Below are positions 42,733 through 51,125 of a stretch of 64,000 bases of DNA, piece after piece. Below the pieces are notes generated by a model. It made no database searches, was not told where the DNA came from, and saw only the letters and a list, made by a program, of their open reading frames with translations. Location: assembly GCF_034931045.1 (NCBI RefSeq), contig NZ_JAYGHH010000027.1, positions 6,794 to 70,793 on the forward strand. Direction: 5' to 3'. How positions within the stretch are numbered: position 1 is the stretch's first letter; each line of letters opens with the position of its first letter. This DNA is from Nodularia sp034931045 (GTDB taxonomy: Bacteria; Cyanobacteriota; Cyanobacteriia; Cyanobacteriales; Nostocaceae). The translations under genes were made by a program, and so were the position numbers.

Positions 42733-44898
42733 TCACTTACGGCTTTCCCTCCGCCACTTTTCCCTAACTAAACGAATTTCATCAAAAGTATAGTTTTCAC
42801 CCAATTGTTCTTTAACTGGAATTAAGGAAATATCACCCAGAATTTCTAAAATTTGCCAAATTTTTTGTTGATGTTCTAGGGGTACTAACTGATTTAAATC
42901 TACAGGCTGATTTTTCGCCATTAACTTTGACAAGTGATTGAGAATTGTCGAAGGGCTAAGATTGCGTTTGTTGGCAATTTCAGGAATACTCAAACCTTCT
43001 TGATGCAGCCTTAATGTCACCAATTCACTATCATTCGGTGAATTATTAAAAGCGGAAGAACCTAGAGAATAATTTTTTTGTTCTGACGCACCTTTTTCTT
43101 GACGATAGGCTGTGATTTCTGCCAAGAATTTTTTACCATACTGAGCTAATTTGTGACTACCTACCCCAGAAAGTTTAGCGAAGTCGGCTAAAGATTGGGG
43201 TTGGGCTTGTGCCATTAACTTTAGGGTAGAATCCTGAAAGACAACGTAGGGCGGTACAGACTGTTCATCAGCCAGTTCTTTGCGGAGCGATCGCAATCTC
43301 TGTAATAATAATTCTGCCTCAACAGCTTTTTCACTCTCCCCGACTAAATTCAGTTTTTGGGCTATGGGAACAGCAATAGAAACAGTTCGTTGTCGCTTCA
43401 TCACTTCCCAACTCAAAGCATTAAGTTTTAAAACTGAGTAACCATCGTTAGTTTGTTCTAACAACCCTTGATGTAACAGAGAACGCCCTAACATTCGCCA
43501 TTCATCCAAAGTTTTATCTTTACCTATACCGTAGGTAGAAAGTTTATCGTGTTGATTCTGAATAATTTTTTGACTTTTAGACCCCCGCAACACTTCAATA
43601 ATGTGCAGCATCCCAAACCTTTGATTGCAACGCGCCACACAAGATAAAAACTTCATGGCTTCAATTGTCCAATCTTGTACAGGTTTAGGATAACGACAAT
43701 TATCACAGTTACCGCAATTACCCGGAAAACGTTCGCCAAAATAACCTAACTGAATTGTCCGCCGGCAATCTGTACCTTCAGCATAGTCTATGACCTGACG
43801 TAACTGTTGTTTAGCAATTAATTGTTCTTGAGGATCAGTTTTTTGGTTAATACTCCATTCAATCGTTTTAATATCACTAAAACTAAAAAACATCGTACAC
43901 CGAGATGGTTCATTATCCCTACCCGCCCTACCTGATTCTTGATAATAACTTTCTAAATTTCGGGGTAAATCAAAATGCACAACTAACCGCACATCTGGCT
44001 TATTAATTCCCATGCCAAAGGCAATTGTTGCCACTATCACCCGCACATCATCTCGAATAAATCGAGTTTGATTTTTGGAACGTTCTTCATCACTTAAACC
44101 AGCATGATAAGGCAAAGCCACAACTTTATCATTTTGGAGTTTAAATGTGAGTTCATCGACTTTTTTGCGAGTTAAACAATAGATAATTGTCGAACCATCA
44201 GTTTCTCGAATTAGTTCTAAAATTTCCGCGTAAGCAGACTTAGATTTAGGACGAACTTCGTAATAAAGATTTTGTCGGTTAAAGCTGGCCAGGTGAATGC
44301 TAGGTTGCTTTAAACCTAATTGTTGAATGATATCATCACGGACACGATCTGTAGCTGTAGCGGTGAGGGCAATGGTGGGAACATCTGGGTAACGCTTTCG
44401 CAACGATTTCAACTGGCGGTATTCTGGGCGAAAATCGTGTCCCCATTCCGAAACACAATGGGCTTCGTCAATGGCGAAGGTAGAAATGCCGATTTGGTGG
44501 TGTACTAAATCTAAAAAGGGTAGAAACCTTTCACTTAAAAGGCGTTCTGGGGCGACGTAGAGTAATCTAACTTTACCATTGCGGATGGCTTCTTCGCGCG
44601 ATCGCACCTTATGAGGATTCAGACTACTATTCAAAAAAGTCGCCGAAATATTATTATTTCGCAGTGATTCCACTTGGTCTTGCATCAAAGCGATTAACGG
44701 TGAAACCACTACCGTTAAACCTGGTTTAATCAAAGCTGGTAACTGAAAACACAGAGATTTCCCCCCACCAGTCGGCATCACCACCAGTAAATCCCGATTT
44801 TGCAGCGCATCTTCAATAATTTGCCGTTGTCCGGGGCGAAAGTCATCGTAACCAAAATTATGTTTTAGCGCTTGTTCGAGATTCGGGTACTGAAGCAT
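42733..44898 (-). CDS. recQ: ATP-dependent DNA helicase RecQ
   Basis: 721 residues. Superfamily-2 helicase motifs: Walker A VVMPTGGGKSLCFQLPAL, DEAHCVSEWGHDFRPEYRQL, ALTATAT, and motif VI ESGRAGRDNEPSRC. The RQC zinc cysteines follow (CRRTIQLGYFGERFPGNCGNCDNC). An HRDC domain (about 520-600, LLLQRLRSLRKELADEQSVPPYVVFQDSTL) comes next, then a C-terminal helical region with an HTH-like NKRNLSPSTILNHLSKL. RecQ unwinds DNA 3' to 5' in recombination and replication repair. Normal length; divergent from the Uma2 remnant downstream. Confidence 0.96.
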   Translation of the reverse strand: MLQYPNLEQALKHNFGYDDFRPGQRQIIEDALQNRDLLVVMPTGGGKSLCFQLPALIKPGLTVVVSPLIALMQDQVESLRNNNISATFLNSSLNPHKVRSREEAIRNGKVRLLYVAPERLLSERFLPFLDLVHHQIGISTFAIDEAHCVSEWGHDFRPEYRQLKSLRKRYPDVPTIALTATATDRVRDDIIQQLGLKQPSIHLASFNRQNLYYEVRPKSKSAYAEILELIRETDGSTIIYCLTRKKVDELTFKLQNDKVVALPYHAGLSDEERSKNQTRFIRDDVRVIVATIAFGMGINKPDVRLVVHFDLPRNLESYYQESGRAGRDNEPSRCTMFFSFSDIKTIEWSINQKTDPQEQLIAKQQLRQVIDYAEGTDCRRTIQLGYFGERFPGNCGNCDNCRYPKPVQDWTIEAMKFLSCVARCNQRFGMLHIIEVLRGSKSQKIIQNQHDKLSTYGIGKDKTLDEWRMLGRSLLHQGLLEQTNDGYSVLKLNALSWEVMKRQRTVSIAVPIAQKLNLVGESEKAVEAELLLQRLRSLRKELADEQSVPPYVVFQDSTLKLMAQAQPQSLADFAKLSGVGSHKLAQYGKKFLAEITAYRQEKGASEQKNYSLGSSAFNNSPNDSELVTLRLHQEGLSIPEIANKRNLSPSTILNHLSKLMAKNQPVDLNQLVPLEHQQKIWQILEILGDISLIPVKEQLGENYTFDEIRLVREKWRRESRK

Positions 44899-45018
44899 GG
44901 CGATGAGTTTTTCAGGGGCGTTCTGTGTCTATCGTTACGAGAATAACAACATTATAAAAGCCCTGGTGAATAGAAGTCGCAGTCATCCGGGAAATTAAAA
45001 TTATAATTAAGAAAAGGC

Positions 45019-45240
45019 ATGACCGCAGAAAACCAGCAAAGCCTTACTAGGAGACAAAAAACAATGGTCAGTAGCCTGAAGGAACTTTTAAACGATTCCG
45101 AACTTGCATCTAGTGATGACCCAGAAGAAAAATTCATCATTACTGGTATCAGTTGGCAAAAGTATGAAGCGTTACTAGCCAAACTAGAAGATAACTCTCA
45201 TTATCGTGTCACTTATTTCCGACGATATTCAAGCTATTGA
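45019..45240 (+). pseudogene. truncated Uma2-family endonuclease
   Basis: 73 residues. The segment EEKFIITGISWQKYEALLAKLEDNSHYRVTYF is the standard N terminus of Uma2 (DUF820) restriction-like nucleases, which then continue with (D/E)GxLEIMSPS and a PD-(D/E)xK core of more than 100 residues. Here the frame diverges to RRYSSY and stops, so the nuclease domain is gone. Uma2 proteins are very common, mobile and of uncertain role in cyanobacteria. Remnant. Confidence 0.65.
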
Positions 45241-45345
45241 GCAATTTGAACAATGTATGTAAATTCTAATGTTGCCAGATTTTTTGGCTTTTGTTTTCAA
45301 TAATGATTATTTTTATTTGTTTTCTTGCCCCATTTACTCAAATAT

Positions 45346-45855
45346 ATGACACAAGAATTAATAGAATTAAGACAAAGTATCTTAGAAGGTCGTTATGATG
45401 ATGCCTTGGAAATTATTGATGATTTGGAGGAGATGAGTAAACAGGGAATACTCCGAAAAATAGCAGCATTTTTAGTCAAATTATATATTCATCTCATTAA
45501 AAATCAAATTGAACAACGTTTAACTAATTCATGGATTGCATCTATTTCTGACTCAGTAATTCAAATCTCCAAATTAAATATTAAAAGCAATCAAACATCT
45601 TACTATATTAAAGCTGATGAATGGCAAGAATATTTAGAAGAAGCATTATCAATGTCAATTAGACCAGCGAGTGCTGAAATATTTCAGGGTACTTTAAAAC
45701 CTAGCCAAATTACACACAGACTGAATCAAGAAATGTTAATTAATGTTGCTGAAAAGCTTGTACATTTAACCTATAAATATCAGGCTAAAGAATTACCCGA
45801 TATTATTGATCATTATTTAGCTGAATTACCAGGAGGTCAAGATTGGTTTGAATAA
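45346..45855 (+). CDS. DUF29 family protein
   Basis: 169 residues from ATG; a TTG seven codons earlier is less likely. The sequence is helical throughout: LIELRQSILEGRYDDALEIIDDLEEMSKQGILRKIAAFLVKLYIHLIKNQIEQR, then LEEALSMSIRPASAEIFQGTL and IIDHYLAELPGGQDW. This is the usual cyanobacterial DUF29 pattern of a four- to six-helix protein. Function is unknown; the family has been noted near toxin and nuclease genes, consistent with the Uma2 remnant next door. Confidence 0.7.
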   Translation: MTQELIELRQSILEGRYDDALEIIDDLEEMSKQGILRKIAAFLVKLYIHLIKNQIEQRLTNSWIASISDSVIQISKLNIKSNQTSYYIKADEWQEYLEEALSMSIRPASAEIFQGTLKPSQITHRLNQEMLINVAEKLVHLTYKYQAKELPDIIDHYLAELPGGQDWFE

Positions 45856-45878
45856 GTTTGAGCCTTTTGTCGCCAGGT

Positions 45879-45901
45879 TCTCCGCACTAAAAGCGCGGAG
45901 A
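45879..45901. terminator. hairpin between convergent genes
   Basis: Stem TCTCCGC/GCGGAGA with loop ACTAAAAGC between the DUF29 and Nif11 genes. No T-run; possible bidirectional terminator. Confidence 0.45.
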
Positions 45902-45912
45902 GTGCCTAAAAA

Positions 45913-46155
45913 TTATCTAGGATGAATGTGCCGTCTAGTTCCCCACCCTGGATTGACAATAGCTGCTAAATCTTCGTCTGATAGTTGACTGATTTCATTT
46001 TCCAATTCTTCGATTGTGAAGTCATAGCCGCACTCTTTAGCAATCTTAATGAACTCTTCTGGATTATTTGTTGCTTTAAGTCTGGCTTGTAATGCTTGAT
46101 CTTCTTTAACTGCTGCTAAAATTTGGGCAGTTTTTGACTGTTTCATAATATTCAT
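45913..46155 (-). CDS. Nif11-type RiPP precursor peptide
   Basis: 80 residues; the ATG four codons later may be the true start. Residues about 5-68 match the Nif11-like leader: KTAQILAAVKEDQALQARLKATNNPEEFIKIAKECGYDFTIEELENEISQLSDEDLAAIVNPG. The short tail WGTRRHIHPR would be the core peptide; it is basic and lacks cysteine, serine and multiple threonines, so the lanthipeptide chemistry known for ProcA/Nif11 substrates is unlikely. No maturation enzyme or exporter is near. It may be processed by enzymes elsewhere or act as an unmodified signalling peptide (inference). Confidence 0.75.
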   Translation of the reverse strand: MNIMKQSKTAQILAAVKEDQALQARLKATNNPEEFIKIAKECGYDFTIEELENEISQLSDEDLAAIVNPGWGTRRHIHPR

Positions 46156-46168
46156 TTTCCTGTTTTAA

Positions 46169-46221
46169 ATATAGGCATCCGGTTTGGTTTCTGTAGTTTG
46201 TGTGGCGTAGTCATATTTACT
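46169..46221 (-). repeat. dispersed repeat, inverted copy of 60429-60481
   Basis: 53 bp that, read on the minus strand, run AGTAAATATGACTACGCCAC ... GGATGCCTATAT and match 60429-60481 with few differences. It lies in the 5' flank of the Nif11 peptide gene. Confidence 0.75.
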
Positions 46222-46463
46222 TGTAGTTCTTAAATGATTACATTATTTCTATGTATGTGTCTTATACCATTAGAAATAAAAATCAAGAAAAAACTTGACA
46301 AAGGCAAATAAATTCAACCAAAAACAGGTAACAAAATTAGTTTAAAAGTGGTAATTAAAAGTTTTTACCCCAATTTTAATCAACATCAATCAACAAACCC
46401 CAAGTTTGTCAGAGAGGACTGACGCAAAATTTACGGGATCTGGAAAACCTCTCCCCTGCAAGG

Positions 46464-46570
46464 CTACGATGTACACACAAGTGATCGAATCGCCTCTAGC
46501 CCCCAATTAATTATGGGGGGAACCAGAATTTTCCCCGTCCCCCAAACTAGGGGGATTTAGGGAGCAGAAT
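46464..46570. repeat. dispersed repeats (GTGTACACA and CCCCCAA types)
   Basis: CTACGATGTACACACAAGTG, then CCCCCAATTAATTATGGGGG palindrome and CCCCCAAACTAGGGGGATTT. The same mixture occurs upstream of the WGR gene at 9978-10125. The stretch 46156-46576 has no gene. Confidence 0.6.
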
Positions 46571-46576
46571 AATGCT

Positions 46577-46891
46577 TTAAGCCATTAAAATCTGACGAAT
46601 TAAAATACTCATTACCTCACCAGGGTTAGCGGTTGGTAACAATGGACTCCAGTCGCTAACGTTGGCATAGCCAATTACTTGCAGATAGTGAATTGTACTG
46701 CTAACAGTTTTTGCAGAACCAATGAGTAGATGTTTAATCGGTTCTCTTTTGGGCGATGGGTTGTTAAAAGATTGATGGAATGGAGGTGTAATAAAGTTTT
46801 CGCCATGTAAGTATTGTTGTAAGTCGGATGGGGCGAACTGTTGATTTTCTACAAACTTTTCAACTTGTGTCATTATAGTATTTATCTCCAT
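46577..46891 (-). CDS. conserved cyanobacterial protein, unknown function
   Basis: 104 residues; the second ATG (seven codons in, MTQVEKFVENQQFAPSDLQQYL) may be the start because GGAGAT lies before it. The middle segment EPIKHLLIGSAKTVSSTIHYLQVIGYANVSDWSPLLPTANPGEVMSIL, with its HYLQxxGYAxxxDWSP and PGEVMSIL motifs, recurs in many cyanobacterial proteins of this size. No known domain. The 5' leader carries a perfect 12-bp HIP1 hairpin. Confidence 0.6.
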   Translation of the reverse strand: MEINTIMTQVEKFVENQQFAPSDLQQYLHGENFITPPFHQSFNNPSPKREPIKHLLIGSAKTVSSTIHYLQVIGYANVSDWSPLLPTANPGEVMSILIRQILMA

Positions 46892-46907
46892 AAATGGGGG
46901 TTTAGGG

Positions 46908-46947
46908 AAAGGCGATCGCGGAACCTTGGACGGGAGCGATCGCCTTT
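46908..46947. promoter_or_regulatory. HIP1 hairpin in a gene leader
   Basis: AAAGGCGATCGC and GCGATCGCCTTT form a perfect 12-bp stem with a 16-nt loop, starting 16 bp upstream of the annotated start of the 46577-46891 gene. On the + strand it is followed by TCTT, so it could be a terminator remnant, a leader structure or a pair of HIP1 sites by chance. Confidence 0.45.
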
Positions 46948-47115
46948 CTTATCACTACTATAATGTATAAAATTATACCTGTCAACCCCTGACGGGAAAA
47001 TAATTTATGCCCAAAATTGTCCATCTTGGGAGATTTAAAGGGCAAAACAGGCTCAAACGCAGACAAGCAAGACTTGTGTGTACACTGTAGGCTTGTTCAA
47101 TCCCCTGCCTATTTC

Positions 47116-47145
47116 TTGACTTGAAGCAATGTGTTAGGCTAGAAC
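47116..47145 (+). promoter_or_regulatory. putative sigma-70 promoter of rbpA
   Basis: TTGACT and TAGAAC separated by 18 bp, giving a 5' leader of about 200 nt. Long leaders are known to mediate cold control of rbpA genes in Anabaena. Assigned by eye. Confidence 0.35.
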
Positions 47146-47353
47146 ATAGACGTAGAGAAGGTTTGAAGGATAAAACTCAACCATTCTAGTTTTTGCAGTT
47201 GTTAAATAGTTGCCAGATATGTCATCTTAAACTAAGAGAACTAATTCGGTGAGCGTCTTTGTTTTTAGTATTGACAGGTTTTTCCCTTTTGGTATTTACA
47301 GACTTTTCTCCGAAATCAAAATCTCTACACAGTGATAATTTTGGAGATCATCA

Positions 47354-47659
47354 ATGTCAATTTATGTAGGCAACCTCTCTTACGAAGTTACCCAAGATAC
47401 CTTAAGCGCTGTTTTTGCAGAATATGGTACTGTCAAACGCGTTCAACTACCTACTGACCGCGAAACAGGACAACCACGTGGTTTCGGATTCGTAGAAATG
47501 GGAACTGAAGCTGAAGAAGCAGCTGCAATTGAAGCTCTTGATGGTGCTGAGTGGATGGGTCGTGACCTCAAAGTTAACAAAGCCAAACCCAGAGAAGACA
47601 GAGGTTCATCTGGTGGCAGGGGCGGATACGGTGGTGGCGGTTCTCGTAACCGTTACTAA
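47354..47659 (+). CDS. rbpA: glycine-rich RNA-binding protein RbpA (single RRM)
   Basis: 101 residues. One RRM (about 2-80) has RNP2 IYVGNLSY and RNP1 RGFGFVEM, and a short glycine-rich tail follows (SSGGRGGYGGGGSRNRY). Cyanobacterial Rbp proteins bind U- and A-rich RNA, and the glycine-tailed ones are induced by cold. rpsU lies 131 bp downstream on the same strand, as in Anabaena where the pair is partly co-transcribed; a hairpin with T-run lies between them. GGAGATCATCA precedes ATG. High confidence. Confidence 0.95.
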   Translation: MSIYVGNLSYEVTQDTLSAVFAEYGTVKRVQLPTDRETGQPRGFGFVEMGTEAEEAAAIEALDGAEWMGRDLKVNKAKPREDRGSSGGRGGYGGGGSRNRY

Positions 47660-47704
47660 AAAACTTTAAAACCTGAAATTTGACAAAGGAATTCTCAGGT
47701 AAGA

Positions 47705-47733
47705 AAAAAAGTGTGTATTTTTAGCACTTTTTT
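47705..47733 (+). terminator. terminator/attenuator between rbpA and rpsU
   Basis: AAAAAAGTG and CACTTTTTT form a 9-bp stem ending in a T-run. A second weak stem (ACCTGA/TCAGGT) lies just upstream. It probably terminates part of the rbpA transcripts. Confidence 0.55.
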
Positions 47734-47790
47734 CAACTGGACAGCTTAACATTATAAGCCATTAAGTACGTTACATTAGCAGGAGAGATA

Positions 47791-47979
47791 ATGACCCAAA
47801 TAATCGTGGGTGACAATGAACACATTGAGTCAGCCCTACGCCGATTTAAGCGAGAAGTTTCTAAAGCTGGCATTTTTCCAGATATGAGGAAGCATCGTCA
47901 CTTTGAAACACCTATTGAAAAACGCAAGCGTAAAGAAATTGCCAAGCATAGACAGGGTAAGAGACGTTTCCGCACTTGA
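47791..47979 (+). CDS. rpsU: 30S ribosomal protein S21
   Basis: 62 residues, very basic: MTQIIVGDNEHIESALRRFK REVSKAGIFPDMRKHRHFETPIEKRKRKEIAKHRQGKRRFRT. The start and the ESALRRFKREVxKAGI...EKRKRKxxxxxR pattern are diagnostic. S21 binds near the anti-Shine-Dalgarno end of 16S rRNA in the 30S subunit and helps initiation. AGGAGA precedes the ATG. A strong terminator follows at 48016. Confidence 0.97.
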   Translation: MTQIIVGDNEHIESALRRFKREVSKAGIFPDMRKHRHFETPIEKRKRKEIAKHRQGKRRFRT

Positions 47980-48015
47980 TTAAGTGTCAAATAGAAGAAT
48001 AAATATTAATCCCAT

Positions 48016-48044
48016 GCCCTCGGAAATTTTCTGAGGGCTTTTCT
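48016..48044 (+). terminator. Rho-independent terminator after rpsU
   Basis: Stem GCCCTCGGAAA paired with TTTCTGAGGGC, one G-T wobble, followed by TTTTCT, 37 bp after rpsU. Confidence 0.8.
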
Positions 48045-48203
48045 GATGAGATTGTTAGCTGAAACTCTGTTAGAATGCAGAACGGCGGCATTCGCTATCA
48101 GTCTTGGCGCTACTACTGCCCATCCAGACCTTGTAAACTTTTTTCCGTCCGCCTCAGACTGATGCCGCCACTGGCGACAGGCCGATGTTATCTTTGGAGT
48201 TCT

Positions 48204-49508
48204 ATGTCTTTTTCTAATCTCGGCTTGTCCAATGAAATTATCCGTGCTGTCACTGAGTTGGGGTACACTAAACCCACACCAATTCAAATTCAGGCTATCC
48301 CTGCTGTCTTGTCGGGTGGTGACTTGTTAGCTGGAGCGCAAACTGGTACAGGAAAAACCGCCAGCTTCACTCTGCCACTTCTGCATCGGTTGTCAAACCA
48401 CACCCCTAAAAGTACGGCTCATGGATACCCGGCAATTCGGGCGCTGATTCTCACCCCCACTCGTGAACTCGCTGCACAGGTGGAATCAAGTGTACGTGAT
48501 TACGGCAAATATCTGAATTTGAACACAATGGCGATGTTTGGGGGGGTCAGTATTAATCCCCAAAAACGGACTTTAAAGGGTCGTGTAGATATTCTGGTTT
48601 CTACCCCAGGGCGATTGTTAGACCATGTGCAGCAAGGGACTGTGAATCTCTCACATATTGAGGTTTTGGTGCTGGATGAAGCTGACCGGATGTTAGATAT
48701 GGGTTTTATTCGTGATATCCGTCGCATCCTCTCGCTTCTGCCTAAACAACGTCAAAATTTATTATTTTTCGCCACCTTTTCGGATAAAATCAAAGCTCTG
48801 GCCACTGGGTTGCTCAATCACCCGACGATGATTGAAGTGGCACGTCGCAACGTTACCGCCGAGACGGTGGCACAGAAGGTTTACAAAGTAGATCGTGACC
48901 GGAAACGCCATTTATTAGCCCACTTGATTCGGCAAGATAATTGGTATCAAGTGTTGGTGTTCACCAGGACTAAATATGGTGCTGACCGTCTGGTTAAGCA
49001 GTTGGGCGAAGACCGGATTCAAGCATTGGCTATTCACGGTAATAAAAGTCAGTCGGCGCGTACCCACGCTTTGGCAAAATTCAAAAATGGCAGTTTACAG
49101 GTATTGGTAGCGACTGATATTGCCGCCAGAGGTCTTGACATCAGCGAACTGCCCCATGTAGTCAATTTTGATCTGCCCAATGTCCCAGAAGATTATGTTC
49201 ATCGCATTGGTCGCACTGGTCGCGCTGGTGCGTCAGGTGAAGCTATATCTCTCGTATCTGCCGATGAATACAATTTGCTGGGAGATATCGAAAAACTGAT
49301 TAAACAACGCTTACCTTTTGAAGTGGTGGCTGGCTTTGCCAGCAATGTTCCTCACAAGAAGCCTGAATCTATTTCAGATGGACACAAGCCCAGAAGATCC
49401 AACGATAGCAAGGGTAAGGCTGGCTCTCATGGGAAACCGTTGTCACCACGCAATGCTACAGGAGGCAAAAATTCTGCATCCCGCCGTGGGGTTAAACGCG
49501 ATCGCTGA
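48204..49508 (+). CDS. DEAD-box RNA helicase (RhlE/Crh type)
   Basis: 434 residues from ATG with GGAG 5 bp upstream; the frame is open to 48075 but that part is leader. Motifs: Q-motif YTKPTPIQIQAIPAVLSG, Walker A AQTGTGKTASFTLPLL, PTRELAAQV, DEADRMLDMGF, motif III FFATFSDK (Phe-Ala-Thr where Ser-Ala-Thr is usual), ATDIAARGLDI and HRIGRTGRAGASG. The C-terminal 60 residues are basic and low-complexity (KPRRSNDSKGKAGSHGKPL). It unwinds short RNA duplexes with ATP in ribosome or mRNA metabolism; cyanobacterial homologues respond to cold and redox. The location after rbpA-rpsU fits RNA metabolism. Confidence 0.92.
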   Translation: MSFSNLGLSNEIIRAVTELGYTKPTPIQIQAIPAVLSGGDLLAGAQTGTGKTASFTLPLLHRLSNHTPKSTAHGYPAIRALILTPTRELAAQVESSVRDYGKYLNLNTMAMFGGVSINPQKRTLKGRVDILVSTPGRLLDHVQQGTVNLSHIEVLVLDEADRMLDMGFIRDIRRILSLLPKQRQNLLFFATFSDKIKALATGLLNHPTMIEVARRNVTAETVAQKVYKVDRDRKRHLLAHLIRQDNWYQVLVFTRTKYGADRLVKQLGEDRIQALAIHGNKSQSARTHALAKFKNGSLQVLVATDIAARGLDISELPHVVNFDLPNVPEDYVHRIGRTGRAGASGEAISLVSADEYNLLGDIEKLIKQRLPFEVVAGFASNVPHKKPESISDGHKPRRSNDSKGKAGSHGKPLSPRNATGGKNSASRRGVKRDR

Positions 49509-49579
49509 TCAAGAGTATGGTGGGGATGAGAAATTGAGAGCAGGGGGGCAGGGTGCAGGGAGCAGGGGGATGAGAAATT

Positions 49580-49677
49580 AGAGACTTCCAAATAATAAAA
49601 TATCCCGTCGTTTTGAGAGCAGGGGGAGGAAAATTTTAGTGGCAGAAATTTGGATCAACTTTTTTGTGGAGTTCTCT
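49580..49677 (+). repeat. MITE-like dispersed repeat, copy 2
   Basis: 98 bp matching 19227-19350: AGAGACTTCCAAATAATAAA at the left, TTTTTGTGGAGTTCTCT at the right, the same orientation and central TATCCCGTCGTTTTGAGAGC. The stretch 49509-49914 has no gene; GCAGGGGG repeats precede this copy. Confidence 0.75.
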
Positions 49678-49914
49678 TAGCGTTTTATACGCCAGGGAGA
49701 TGGATTGTTGATTATAGTTACCAGAATGGCTAAAACTCGGTTGTAAGTTCCATAAAGTTCTCTGCTTGTATTAACATCTAAATAACCACATTTCACAGCA
49801 AATTTTAGCTAAGTTTGGGTTTCTTTTGTAGCTTACCTGTATAATTTTATTGACAATACTTTGTATTAATGCTCAAATAAATTTTAGATACTATTGCAAA
49901 TAATAACCATATAA

Positions 49915-50967
49915 ATGGGAGTTTTAAGGTTGTGGTTTATGGAGCGATCGCCAAAGGCTTTAGTGAGCGACTTACGATTACGAAAAGGAGGCGATCGCCT
50001 GGTATTAGCAACATTTGTTCTATGTGTAGGGCTACTGCTAGTTACAGGAATTTCTCTGTCATTTGGTTCAGTGGCCATGACTCCCAATCAGTTGTGGTTA
50101 GCACTAATCCGTCAAGGTGATCAACTCCATCAAACAATTCTTTGGGATTTGCGTTTACCTCGCACCTTAGCTGCCCTGCTGGTGGGTGCAGCCTTGGGAA
50201 TGTCAGGCTCATTATTACAGGGAATGCTACAAAACGGACTAGCCAGCCCCTTTTTGCTAGGCATTTCTGCTGGTGCAGGTTTAGCGGCTGTGGCCATGCT
50301 GAGTTTAGGATTATTGCAGACTTGGGTTCCTTTAGGGGCTTGGCTGGGAGGTCTATTGACAACTATTATGGTTTACCTTCTAGCTCGCCGTTATGATGGA
50401 ATTTCCGTAGAACGCTTGATTTTAGGTGGGGTTGCAATTAGTTCGTTATTTGGTGCGATTCAATCTGTGCTGTTATTAATGGCTGAAGATGGTCAAATCC
50501 AAGCAGCTTTAAATTGGTTAATTGGTAGTTTAAATGGACGTGGTTGGAGTGAATTAAAAATCTCAGGTTCTTATATTAGCATCGCCTTGTTATTTGGATG
50601 CTTGTTAGCCCGTGCTGTTAACTTGTTGAACTTGGGTGAAGATATAGCCAAAGGGCTAGGTGTTTCAGTATTGCGATCGCGCATTTTGATTGGTGGTACA
50701 GCTACACTATTAGCAGCCGGAGCAGTGAGTATAGGTGGCTTAATCGGTTTCGTCGGTTTAATTGTTCCCCACGGAATTCGTTTAATGGTGGGTAGAAATT
50801 ATCAAGTAGTTTTACCACTAAGTGCCATTGGTGGGGCGTTAGTTCTCAGCTTTGCAGACTTACTGTCACGCCTGGGTGCTGTAGAACTTCCTGTAGGTGC
50901 TGTCACTGCCTTACTGGGTTCGCCTTTCTTTATCTATTTACTATATAAGCGTCAGTCAAGAATTTAA
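49915..50967 (+). CDS. FecCD-type ABC transporter permease
   Basis: 350 residues with about ten hydrophobic helices. Family markers: LWDLRLPRTLAALLVGAALGMSGSLLQGMLQNGLASPFLLGISAGAGL, LILGGVAISSLFGAI, NWLIGSLNGRGWSE, GGTATLLAAGAVSIGGLIGFVGLIVPHGIRLMVG and ELPVGAVTALLGSPFFIYLLY. It transports a ferric chelate, haem or cobalamin across the inner membrane. It is followed on the same strand by a TonB receptor and a binding lipoprotein, so the three probably form one uptake system; the ATPase gene is absent from the window. HIP1 sites lie inside the coding region. Confidence 0.92.
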   Translation: MGVLRLWFMERSPKALVSDLRLRKGGDRLVLATFVLCVGLLLVTGISLSFGSVAMTPNQLWLALIRQGDQLHQTILWDLRLPRTLAALLVGAALGMSGSLLQGMLQNGLASPFLLGISAGAGLAAVAMLSLGLLQTWVPLGAWLGGLLTTIMVYLLARRYDGISVERLILGGVAISSLFGAIQSVLLLMAEDGQIQAALNWLIGSLNGRGWSELKISGSYISIALLFGCLLARAVNLLNLGEDIAKGLGVSVLRSRILIGGTATLLAAGAVSIGGLIGFVGLIVPHGIRLMVGRNYQVVLPLSAIGGALVLSFADLLSRLGAVELPVGAVTALLGSPFFIYLLYKRQSRI

Positions 50968-51125
50968 TAAATCTGGTGCGCCTAGTACCGCCGTGAAGTC
51001 AAAATTCAAAAAGCTTTTACGTTGGGCTTTTCATGGATTTTGAATGGTCTGTTTATTTACGCGGACTTGTACTAGTGCATAAATTTTCTGAATTAACAAC
51101 TTAGTATTTTCTTAGGTTAAAAACA

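Noticed and set aside
50990..51125. Cobalamin riboswitch upstream of the second TonB receptor
   Set aside because: No B12-box-like sequence could be seen in the leader, so the ligand cannot be inferred this way.
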